NCBI GenBank assembly: GCA_027886175.1
Contig: JAJNNQ010000004.1
Location: 14,461,501 to 14,525,500 of the forward strand
Length of the DNA stretch: 64,000 nt
Reading direction: 5' to 3'
Source of the DNA: Phylloscopus collybita
Lineage: Eukaryota > Chordata > Aves > Passeriformes > Phylloscopidae
Positions 12,041-23,345 of the stretch are shown piece by piece. The notes below the pieces were generated by a model, which worked only from the letters and a program-made list of their open reading frames with translations, did not search any database and was not told the DNA's origin. Numbering within the stretch: position 1 is the stretch's first letter; every line of letters starts with the position of its first letter. Position numbers and translations under genes: made by a program.

Positions 12041-14951
12041 AAGACTGTTTAATTTCTCAGTTAAGTAGATTTGCTGTCATCAGAAAAATGCAAGAATAAA
12101 ATAAAAAATCCCCAGAAAAATAGTTTTTATAGCATTCTTAGCATTTTAACTTTTATAGAATAAATTATTGTGTTTTCAAAGGGAAAATATTTCACAAGGC
12201 CTGAAATAAAGTAATTTCACTATTGCTTTAAAATTGAACTGTCATTAAAAAAAATCAGAAACCTCTACAGCCATTGCAATTCTCTTATCTCAGGCAAGGG
12301 CCAAAAAATACTAAGTATACAATTTAAATCACCCAGACTGTTAAATACTCACTAGAGAGAAACTATTTAGCACTTAATGAGATAAAATTAGGAAGATTAA
12401 ATCTAATTAAGAGTCTTTCAAAAAATGGTCCACAAGTGGCTACTTCTTTACAAAATTTGTAGTTATCATCAAAACCAGAGAAACACAGATTTTGAACCAT
12501 CGAAGATGACTTCTGACTGCAAAACAATTTTACATTTGTAATTCTCCCAAAATTCCCTGACATTATAACTTAAAAAAAATGCAGTAGATACATACCTAAT
12601 AAACTTACACTGATAAAGAAAAGGAGAATGTAGTATCTATTAGCAGAAACAGAGTCAATTCTAGCTCTTCTCTTAGTTTCTTTAGACTTGGCATCAGCAG
12701 TTAAATTTTCCTATGCTGATGGGTTCTAATAAATTAGTCACAGATTTAGAAAACTACATCAGTTACTACAACATACCTCCTGTCTGTACTTACAGGCTTA
12801 AAATTCCATGTGTGACAAACTCCAGAATTTTACTACTGTAAGAAATCCTTCCTGCTAAGAGCTATAAGCTGGTTCATATTTTCATTGGAACTAAAAATGA
12901 AGTGCCTTTGAATTCAGCTTCAAATTAATGATAAACTCATGTCTGAAACAGTAATGGCTTTGGTACAGAATCAAGACCCTTCTGAATGCCCAAGGTTTCT
13001 GAAAGTAGAAGGGAATCCTACTTCCAAATACACATCACAAAACCTGTTGTATATTAATGGCAAATAAACATCTAAACTCTTACACAAGAAATATAGCAAA
13101 TTTTTTTTTGTGTACCCCTGTTCTACACACAGACTGCAGGAGAAGTGGCAGAACAGTAGCATCAGCAGATCTGATAATGTACAGAAGGATGGCTCTAATG
13201 AGGCTCCATGATTTAAATGCCTGGAACTGAAAGGAATGCCTTGGACTACATCCAACTGTAGGAACTGATCATACAGTCAGGATTTTGTACTGAGTCCAGT
13301 AAAAAACAGTACAACTTCTACATGTATCAGCATTCCACAATATTCTGTTAAGAAGTACAAGTTATGAGAAGACAGCTGCTGAGGATGATGCCATTATCAG
13401 TCCCTGTGCTAGCCATTTAGCCCAACATCCAGATATTAACGAGAGTTTCGGCTTAAGCTGCTACAAGATGTAGAGTGATTTACAAGGAGTATAGTTCTTC
13501 ATCCTCAGTTTTACTTGGATTTCTTGTATCTGTCTGTTCTGGTAGGTGTTTATGCTTTCCTGCTCCATGTCCATGTCTGGCTGATCTTGGAAAATGGAAC
13601 TTTTTAGGTTTACACACCTTCCCAACAGTCCTGCACTGGTTATTCAAATTATGTCTTTGAACCATCTGTAGTTGTTTCTACCACTAGGAGACGAGAGAAG
13701 CAATCAACATAGTTACACCAAAAGCTGATGGTAACTTCACACAGATATTTCAGCTACCCTCCACCTATTCCAACCACTAAGGCCATCTCCTTTCCCTAGA
13801 GGCCATTTCTCTCCATGCTGTTCCTGATCCCTCCCATCTATTCATTTGACTCTGTCTGTCTAAACAACTAACCTAATAAAAAATACTTCAATACAAACTG
13901 ATTACAATATTGTCATTCTTACAAGGAGTTCAGAAAGTGAAACAAACTTTGTAACTTGCGGTTTTATTTTATTAAGTATAGAGAGAAGAACAATATTTTT
14001 CATCTTGATCAAGCAGCTGCAGTTTCAAAACACCTGAAATCTGCAAATGAATGCCATATGAAGTACTGTAAGCAAGGCTTCTGACACTGACTATTCAATC
14101 ACTAAGGAGCAAGGATAGTGCAAAAAGATTATTTGGAATGGAAAGGTGATTATGAAAGAAAGAGAAGTGATTTTTTGTTTGTTTTCATGATTTTTTTTTG
14201 TAATTATAAGCATATAGAAAGGGATAAAGAAGCAATGGGGAAAAATTAATGCAAATCAACTAGCTCTAGAGATGAGAATGAGTATACACTACATTATAAA
14301 CACATCATCTGGATATACACACAAACACTAAGAGATCTTCTTAATGGGTCTCTAAGCAAACATTGCTTCAACCTTGCTAACATCAAAATTATTTTTGAAA
14401 TTAAAACATAGGTTTCTTATTCTGTGATCATGCTTTCATATTATGATGTAACTTATAGTTTAAGGCATTAGGTTGGAATTATTGCATATAACAACATTAA
14501 GAACAAAATCTTTATGATTAATATTTCAAGTATAAACACTGGCTCTCATCTAATCCTTCTGGTTGGATAATTATTATGGTAAGAATAAAGAGAAAAAAAA
14601 ACCTACAAAGTATTTTTTCCAAATTCTGGTAATCTTTCAAACAGTCAGACATGTCAGAGGCATATTTGAGAGCCAAATAAAGGACAAGAGTGAATGTAAG
14701 ACTCACAAACACCTGTGTGAACCCTGCATCAATCATCACTGAGTGGATGGATTTGGACACAATGTCCCTACCTGCCCACAAACCACCAAAACACTCTTGC
14801 TTTTACATACACCTTTTAACTTAATATTGTTCTTATAAACTACTAGAATTCAACCAGCACAAACTTCAAATTTTTTTTAAATTTGTATTTACTTAAATCT
14901 GTTTAAAGATGCTGCCCTTCAAGAAACCTTCTAAGGTTGAAGACCTCATCA
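12041..14951. other. intron 1 segment, unique AT-rich DNA
   Basis: No repeat family or coding exon was recognised. Short open frames up to about 94 codons occur on both strands without family resemblance. Confidence 0.55.
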
Positions 14952-15870
14952 GAGAATCACAGAATCAACTAGGCTGGAAAAGATCTCCCACAGGTTGTTT
15001 GGCCTGCAGAACAGGATGCTCGGGGGAGACTTTAGCACTCTTTACAACCACCTGAAAGGAGGCTGTAGCCTGGTGGGGGTTGGTATCTTCTCCCAGGCAA
15101 CAAGTGACAGGATAAGAAGGCAGTCTCAAGCTGCCTCAGGGGAGATTTACATTGCACATTACGAAGAATTTCTTCACTGAAAGGGTGACTGAATGAACTT
15201 CCCAGGGAGGTGGTGAAGTCACTGTCCCTGGGAGGTCTGTAAGAACCTGGATATGGCACTCAATGGCCTAGTCGACAAGTATTAGGTCATGGGTTGGACT
15301 CAGACATCTTTTCCCCCAGCTACTCCTTACTAGACTTGTGCTCCAGATCCTTCCCCAGCTCCACTGCCCTTCTCTGGACAGGCTCCAGCACCTCAATGTG
15401 CTTCATGAATTGGGAGGCCCAGAACTGGACACAGCACTTGAGGTATGACCTCACCAGTGCCGAGTAAAAGGGAAAAATCACTTCCCTGGTCCTGCTGGCC
15501 ATGCTACTGCTGACACAGGCCAGGATGCCATTGGCCTTCTTGGCCACCAGAGCACACTGCTGGCTCATCTTCAGACAGCTGATAATCAGTGCCCACAGGT
15601 CCCTTCCTGCCTGGCCACTGTCTAGTCACTCTATCCCCAGCCCGCAGCACTGGAGCTGGCACTTGGTCTTGTTGAAGCTCATGTTGTTGGACTTAGCCCA
15701 ATGATCCAGCCTGTCCAGGTCCCTCTGCAGAGCCTTCCGACCCTCCAATAGACCAATACTTTCCCCTAGCTTGGTGTAATCTGTAAATCTGCTGATGGTG
15801 AGCTCAATCCCCTCATCAGTAAAGATACTGAACAGGACTGGGCCCAACACTGACACTTTACCTATGAGGA
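14952..15870 (-). mobile_element. CR1 LINE, antisense, with an inverted internal segment
   Basis: The 3' end is at the left, with AGAATCACAGAATCAAC followed by a GGAAAAGATCTCC block. The body is at 15316-15870, where the minus strand encodes reverse-transcriptase remnants: [34 protein letters not shown] and [12 protein letters not shown], then KKANGILACVSSSMASR and LYSALVR-like text. The catalytic FADD motif is degraded to FTDY, and the frame is broken between the two pieces. Between the 3' tip and the body, about 14985-15312 reads in the opposite (plus) orientation and corresponds to the part missing from the minus-strand element. The copy is dead and 5'-truncated. Confidence 0.85.
14985..15312 (+). 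repeat. inverted CR1 3' region inside the antisense CR1
   Basis: This part reads as CR1 sense on the plus strand, from GGCCTGCAGAACAGGATGCTC (start of the 3' proximal region) through CACCTGAAAGGAGGCTGTAG and CTTCCCAGGGAGGTGG to GGGTTGGACTC. Its ends meet the antisense parts just where they break off. AAAAGAT (14978-14984) and its reverse complement ATCTTTT (15306-15312) sit at the two junctions. Confidence 0.72.
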
Positions 15871-18697
15871 ATACTTAAGCCACACTGGGGTTTGCAGCCA
15901 AAACCACAAATGTTTAGCCTCTTTACCACAGAAAATGCATGACATACTGGTTTATGAAAATTTTGAAACATGAGTACTACACCAAAATCCCAATGAACTG
16001 TGACACTCTTGAGAGAAGAGTGACGTAAGGTAACACCAATACTGTTTCAGTCAAACTGCAATCACACATTCACCTTTTGACATGGTTTAATGTTTGTATC
16101 TTGTATTACTGAGATACATACTTGTATCTTGTATGTATGTGTATCTTGTATTTCTGAGACCATTCATGCAATGATTTCTTCTTTTTATTTTGAGCGCAAC
16201 ATGAATACACAAGGAAAGAATGATGCATAGAAAGGAAACAGCCACTGGCATATTTAGCTCATAAAATCCTAGCACTCTATATTTATTCCTCATGGGTTGT
16301 GAAGCTTCGCTTCAAAAGCTCCAGATACAGTGGAAAGACCCTACAGATGTGGCTGTTACGTAATGCACTGCGTAAATACGCTATGCATTTGAACAAGACA
16401 AAGCACTATCTTAATGTGTTATTTGTAAAAACTCTCTATTTGAAGAGTTTGAAACTATTCTGACATGAAGGAAAAGGTTCTAAATGGTATCATTTAAAGG
16501 GCAGACAGGGATAGTATAAAGCTATAGAACACAATCTTGCATGTGCTCTAATGCTGCCATTTATCTGCAAGACAGATCTGATGGATGCTGTAAGAGCAAA
16601 GTTTCAAGCTCTTGGAAGGAAAAAAATTGCAATTATTATCCATAAAAGCTTAGTGGAAAATTTTCTTCCATTGGTTCTATTAAAAAGTAATTAGCGCCTG
16701 TGCAACTGCCAAAAATTGGCAATTAACACTGCTACATAGGAGAACACTGGCACTTAATCTGGTTAGTGTTCTCAAGGAAACCTCTAATGTACTAATGCTA
16801 TCTGTCTATCTATCTATCTTAGGCACTTACATGGCTCCTATTACTATAATATATAGGCATTTAACAATCTTCACTGCAGTTATTTTTACAACACCCTGGT
16901 GAGGTCATGAAATAAAGTCAAACCAACTGCACAGATGTGGAGCTGAGTTTAGGCTATAATGTTACACAGCATTTAATTTACAAAATCCTTTTTCAGGAGG
17001 TACTTCCAGGTGCACTATAGTTGTAATAAAACACACAACTAGGTCAACCAAGGAAAAATTATTAACTTCAGAGTTTAATTTCAAATTTAAAATCACTTTT
17101 AGATAGCAAAATCGTTTTCAATAGAAGAATTTACTGAAGCTCATGTTTAGAGCCAGAGCCAGGGCTTGTCTTGGATGTTCACTGTAACAACAATTCCTGT
17201 TTCCCACTGAAGTTAATTCTCATTCAGCTAATGAAACTGCAAAGATGGTCTTCCTAGCATCTGAACAGGTGCACATGCAATGAATGGAAGGACATCAACA
17301 GTCAAGCAAGGAAGTTGAAAAATGTGCTCTGAACATGCCAGACCTCAAACACTGTCCCAGTGATTATCTAGAAAGGTGACTAAAGGATCCAGTTTGAAAG
17401 AAATATTTAAAAAAAAACAAACAGGCAAGACAGTGTACTTGTACATGTGTGTATACAGCCAGCAGTAAACGTATATCAAAGCTGTGCTAAACTCTGTTTT
17501 GCTTAAAAACCCTAACCTAAAAACACAAAAGCTATGTAAAAGTCAACACAATAACAATGTAATCTGTTTCTCAGTTTCAAACTGCTGACTTAGGCATAAT
17601 TTTAGCTATATGTAAGCTAGCAATTTGTCACCTCTAAATATAACAAAAACATAGGGAAAAAACTCCTTTTCCCATATTTCCAAGCTGTGAAGAGGCTTGC
17701 AACATATGTGAAACAAAATATATCGCTGGCTTTTGGTTTATGCTGCAACACAATTCAGGACTAAAAACCAATTTGGATCAGTAGCTAAACAGTGTCTTTC
17801 CTAATGGTGTATAACACCAGAAGCTGCATTGCTTTCATAAAAAGAAATAAAATCTTGATATTATCCCGTGAAAGAAATAAAGGAATACCAGGGATAAAAA
17901 CAGGAAAATACTCATACCTTCATTTTTAGTGTCCTTTTACTACATAAAAAGTACACGGCATGGAAACCAAATATACCAAGGAAATAACAAAGAGTGTTTT
18001 ATATAGTTTATTATAGAAAGTATTTACTTTATCCAATATGCTTAGTTTTTCCAAGGATGTCAATTTAAAGTTTTAAAAAGCATCTACCCTACCTCCTTGA
18101 TGGCTTGGCTTAATTAAAATTATAGTAAAAGAGTGTAACCAGTCTGTTTTCATAGTACATGCTATAGTGAAGCACAAGCAAATTGCACTTGTTTTTTTTT
18201 TTTTAACTTTTCTCCTGAAAGGAACCAAGATCATCCATAATGAAGGAATAAAAGATTCTCTTTCAGTGTCATAGCATGATTAAAGGTGATTATTGATCTA
18301 GTTAACAAGGTAAAACAAGCTCACATTTCGTCAAGAACATGATACAATTTTAATGAAAATAGTTTAGATTATCTTTGAAAATAAGACAAAACAGGAATGA
18401 AATTAAATAAGGTTTATATAATTTAGATTATAGGAGAAAAAAATATATATCAGTAGGACAAAATGTTGATTTAATAACGCTATGCAATTCAGATCATTTA
18501 AAATTAATATTCACAATTACTTTATTCAACCATAATTGAAAACACTTCCACAGCCTGATTAGACTCCTCAGATTCTGAAATACTTTTAAAATAGCTACCT
18601 GCTTATACCTGACGCCTTTGAGATTAGTGAGCATTACATGAGCACGACAAGATCTTTCTCTGAAAAGGGTTCTGAGAACACAGAATAATGAAAATGC
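15871..18697. other. intron 1 segment, unique DNA with a short TCTA repeat
   Basis: It contains a TCTA tetranucleotide run of about four to five units at 16801-16820. The block at 16300-16790 is complex, nonrepetitive and holds several TAATTA/GCAATTA-like motifs, making it a conserved-element candidate. No exon is recognised. Confidence 0.55.
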
Positions 18698-18807
18698 AAT
18701 CACAGAATCTCAGAATGGTTTAGGTTGGAAGGGACTTTAAAGGTCATCTAAGTCCATCCCCCCACCATAGGCAGAGCACCTTCCATTACACCAGATGGTT
18801 CAAATAG
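18698..18807 (-). mobile_element. CR1 LINE 3' tip, antisense
   Basis: The plus strand reads AATCACAGAATCTCAGAATGG, then TTTAGGTTGGAAGGGACTTT and AAAGGTCATCTAAGTCCATCC, ending in CACCTTCCATTACACCAGA. This is the reverse complement of a CR1 3' end of the type with the GGAAGGGACCTT block. It is about 110 bases long and strongly 5'-truncated. Confidence 0.85.
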
Positions 18808-21800
18808 AAAGCTGAAATCTCCTCTCCAAAATACAGTTACTTTTGGTGTTACTTTCTCCTTTAACGTATACTGATTTCAACAGCACTGCAGATGAAAACA
18901 GTTAACATATAGACAAACTAAATATTACACTTCTTCACAATTCTGTTAGCTAACTTCAGCTAGTTGTGGATTTGTTTTCCATAAACCATCTCAGAAACTG
19001 CCATCATCAGTGGCCTTGCTTCAGTCAGGGATTTGGTTTTAGATGTTGGTTTCCATCATGTATGTTTCAGATTTCCAGGACCACTTAATTAGTAAAATTT
19101 TGCATGCCTTTAGTGTCCTTTCTACTGGAGTCTAAACCCTAAATATTAGGGCATAAATTAGGATAAACAGGCCAAAACTGCCCCTAGAATTTTAGCTGGA
19201 GCTCTTTGCACATGTATTTGTGGTGCAGACTTAGGAGTTTCAACTAAGACCAATGTGACTGAACAGCAAAGGTCAAGCTGGCCTGAGACTAAAGCAATAT
19301 TTTTTCATAAAAAAGCTCTGAATTATTGTGTTGGAAGATACAAAAACTTAACAGAGATTTTAAAAATCCCTTAAAGTTGGCAGGGCAGAGATGCAGTAGC
19401 CAATTCAATCAATTAATTTCAAAAACACACTGATCCTATCCTTGCCTCTGTCACACAGCTTGGTGGTAGCACAGGAGATTATTGACATCAAAATTGTACC
19501 TATCTTGCAAATATGTGTTTCTTATTTTCTGACCTGAAATAGTCACATCTGATTTGTCAAAGATAAACCTATTTCAGCTGAAGTAAGGAGATCCATAAAG
19601 TCCTTAATACACAGGAAAATGAGGTGTTAACTGATTTATATTTGCCACCCTCCAGTCTTGTATCTGTGAACTGGAGATAAAACCCCCTCACCTCATAAAT
19701 GTATTATGAAAATAAATTCATTAAACATTTATGAGAGTTTCCAGCACCACAGTGACATTTATCACAGAAAAGGCCAATAGAAAATTAATTCTTTGTTCAG
19801 AAAAGTCCTGAATGTCATGCTATGTATAAGGCAGGGCTATCACCAAATAATTATAGTGGCATAGTATCACATAGCTAATTACTAAGCACAAACCATCACA
19901 AAATACACTGAGTAAGGCAGTCTTACATAAAACAGCTATGAGAATGCAACCGAAAACTCCATCAAAACTAATTAAGAAATCATTTTAAGAATACATAACC
20001 TAACTTTATGTTACATCTCCTAGGTTAAAATGCAAACCAAAATAGAGGAAAAGACTAACCCCATCATTTGATACTATGCTGATAGTTGTGCCATATAGAT
20101 CACTATAAGATCACTGGTATACAATGAAACGAGAGAACTGACACATGATATGAGGGATCTGAAAAACTGAGCCACCTTTTACTGGAGGGTTTCACCCACC
20201 TATAGATCAAGGTGTAAGAAGTCCAGGATACGGGGAGTCTTTTAATTCAGCACTCTGAAGAAAAGAGACTTTAGTACAAGGATGCTGCTCAAAACTCTCC
20301 AACTTCTAGTCAGACTTCTCCCCAGAGCTATCTAACTGCACACCTCTGGTCACATCTTTACTGTCATATTGGTATCTCATTAATAATAATTTTTCCACCC
20401 CTCTATGACAACCTTTCCTTATGCAAAGGTAAAGTGTACACACAATTTAGGTGCATCACAACATCTTAACCCCAGCTTATCCTCAACCTTCTCCTTTAAT
20501 TGGAGGTATGCATCTCTCCACCAAGTTAGCTTAGCATAATAGCATGGCTTACTCAGGAGAGCAGGGGAAAAAAAAAACCAATCTTGTTACAGCAGCTCAG
20601 AGGGAACATTTACATCCCCTGGTCATGTCAGACAGGCTTCTGTGATCAAAAAGCTATACTCTAGCAAAGGCTAGACTTCTTTGCTAGAGTACAGAAAGGA
20701 AGCAGCGGGGGGCTGGGGGTGCGGAAAAGCTTTCAAGCATAAAGATGACAAGCATGATCAAAACCATGACATTTTCCCAGGCTTATTGCTCTGAAGTAGA
20801 TCAGCTACTTAGTCTAAAAGTTTTTTTTCTAAAAAAATAATAACAGCATGATGCAGAACTCAGCATTGAAAAATTCCATCTGAACTATTCGACCTTAACA
20901 AAATAACTGAAGGTGATATTTTCTGAGAAGCACCTGGCAGCTAGTGATGTGTTACACTTTCTACAACATAACCTTTGTCTTCAAAGCAAAATTAAATTAA
21001 AAAAACCAAATCAACTCTTCAAAATGGCATTTTATGCATTTGTAAATGTACCTAGCCATTCTAGACAGTGCTCCTTTGACATGAACATACAGCATGCTAT
21101 AGCAAATTGGTCCTTCTGACACTATTTTACTTCACAGGTAGAGTAGATTTGTACCAACAAAATTCTTTGTGTCATTCCCTCATAGAAGAACATCACTTAA
21201 ATTGCTGTATCCAACTACTATTACTCTTAACGGGGTATGCTGATATAACATTTACCAGATCCTGAAATAAAGGCCAGAAGACTGGAGAGAGTGGAAACAG
21301 GGGAAAAATTACTAGACAGGGGTCTAGCCCCAACAGGATGTTACTCACTGGCCATGGTTTCACATCAGATGAAACCTAAGGAAGACAGGAAACCTTCTGA
21401 AAGTTCACTGCCCTGAGGAGAGCATTAAGGTGTTGCCACAAAACAAAACAGGCCAGGGCACCTAATGTGAGTTAATTAGAATCATTACTTCATCTTAGAA
21501 CAAGGACAGAATTTAAGTGTTGTAAGTAGCCTTTGTTTACTCTAAGATGGAGGGAGAAAGGAGAGGGAGACGAGAAAAAGGCATTTTGAAATATGCTTTT
21601 GGAAAATAATCATGGTCTGAAAAAAACAGAAAATTCAGAACCACGATACATGCTTTCTTAATGCATGTGCAAGAATGCAATATGCAAGAATGTGATGTTT
21701 GAATATCCAAACAAAATATTGACAATAGAATCGCAAAAGAAATAGGAATGTAAGTCTATAAATAATAGTAGACAACTACCAACAAGGAAAAAAAGTGGGC

Positions 21801-22504
21801 ATATTCCTTCATGAAAGTAAGAGTGGCAATTCATGATTATGAAGAGAAAGTTTTTACAGGAAGTAGGGGAAAAAATTAAGAATAACAAGAACAATGAATA
21901 GCGAGGATAAACTTCAGTGAAAATGTTTCTGAGGTTGTAGTCCTGACATTTAAGATTTCCTTGCCAGACCATACAGACATTGCTCAGATTCTAAAGACCA
22001 ACATCAGTTTCCTTCACTTTTTTCTTGCCTTTTTCAACTCATCTCCTTGCAGGCTCAACTTCTGTAATATATATTGCTAGAACAGTATTTTAATAACTCT
22101 ACAGTATTGTAATCATTATTTCATAAAAATGCTTGGTAACTAAAAGTCTTTGAACCTAGCCCACAGAATCGACTTCATTTTCCAGTAAAGTACTCCCTTT
22201 ACTGGTTCTGGCACTTCCCAACTCCAAATATGTCCATTAACACCTGGAACAATACCACTGCTAATGGTCATACACAAGGGTGTATGGTTTCTGAGGGTGA
22301 AATCTTTCTCAAATCCTGTTTCAATAAAAGATTATAAACACACAGACCATTTCAGACCCTGTACAAAGAGTAATCATAGAAACCTTGGCATATAATAACA
22401 GTAGATTAACACACTTAGATGGAAATAAATAAATAATTTTAAAGCCCTAAACATAAAGATGTCTTGCATTTAAAAAACACAGATGTTGACAGAAGCCATT
22501 AGAC
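18808..22504. other. intron 1 segment, unique AT-rich DNA
   Basis: No repeat family or exon was recognised. It contains a perfect 13-bp hairpin at 20657-20691 and a 9-bp hairpin at 22182-22205 (CCAGTAAAG / CTTTACTGG with a 6-base loop). Confidence 0.55.
20657..20691. repeat. perfect 13-bp inverted repeat with 9-base loop
   Basis: The left arm TACTCTAGCAAAG (20657-20669) and right arm CTTTGCTAGAGTA (20679-20691) are exact reverse complements with GCTAGACTT between. It could form a small hairpin in DNA or in the PRR16 pre-mRNA. No function is known. Confidence 0.85.
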
Positions 22505-22692
22505 ATGACTGGCCCCATCACTGAGCCCTGGGGAACTCCACTGGTGACCAGCCATTAGTAACTCCATTCACCACCACTCTCTGGGCCCAGACATCCAGCC
22601 AGTTTTTACCCATCAGTTAGTAGCCAGTTTCTCCAGGCAAATGCTAGTTTGTGATGGTGTCAAAGGCTTTACCAAAGTCTAGGCAGAAGGAG
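22505..22692 (-). mobile_element. CR1 LINE fragment, reverse-transcriptase region, antisense
   Basis: The minus strand encodes LDFGKAFDTI near 22660-22690 and GVPQGSVMGPV near 22505-22540, which are CR1 reverse-transcriptase motifs, with noncoding interruptions between. It is an internal fragment that lacks both CR1 ends in this position. Confidence 0.8.
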
Positions 22693-22949
22693 ATGCTGAA
22701 GAACAAAGATGGTTTTCTATGCCTTTAGAGAACATCCTCTCCTTGATTTTGTCTCCTCTCATCTTCAATGCATAAAAACTCATATTCTTCCTACTGTATA
22801 GCAGTAAAATGTTCTACAATTTAAGTACATACCACCTGAAAAGAGTCCAGGTGTATTGCTGATTACTTTATAGTAAACTTGTTTTCTAGATATGCAACAA
22901 GCAGTAGACTTGGGTCATGAAGAAACCATAATGGAACTCCTTAAACAGA

Positions 22950-23345
22950 CTTTGGCTGGTGTCACACACTATTTTTATTAACTATCCTGTCACAGAAGTG
23001 GCAAATGCTCTCAGTAAATTTGCTGATGCGGAAGAGCTAACAGACATGGCGATACACATGGCATGAGGTAAATCTCTCAGATTCTTACAAGTGGGATAAA
23101 ATTCCCCTCGTGCACTATTGTAACCATGAGGAGAAACTAAATATCTTTGTGCTACAGACTGGAAGTCAAGTAATTCATAGAGCTCTTTGTGGAGGGGTGA
23201 TCATGGAATGGCTGCCAGCAAGCAATTTCTCACCAAATAGAAATGAAACTTCAGAATGTAGTAAAATACAGTTCCAGGAAAGTTCTGATTAGATCTCATC
23301 TACAGTATTGTATACACTTCTGTGAAGAACAACTCAACCAAAATA
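22950..23345 (+). mobile_element. possible very old CR1 fragment, sense
   Basis: Scattered similarity to CR1 is seen: CTCAGTAAATTTGCTGATG (the LSKFAD region) near 23010, and GATCTCATCTACAGTATTGT (the RPHLEYC-like region) near 23293. The order and spacing fit the CR1 ORF2 C-terminal half with deletions. Similarity between the two anchors is poor, so this may be partly chance. Confidence 0.35.
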
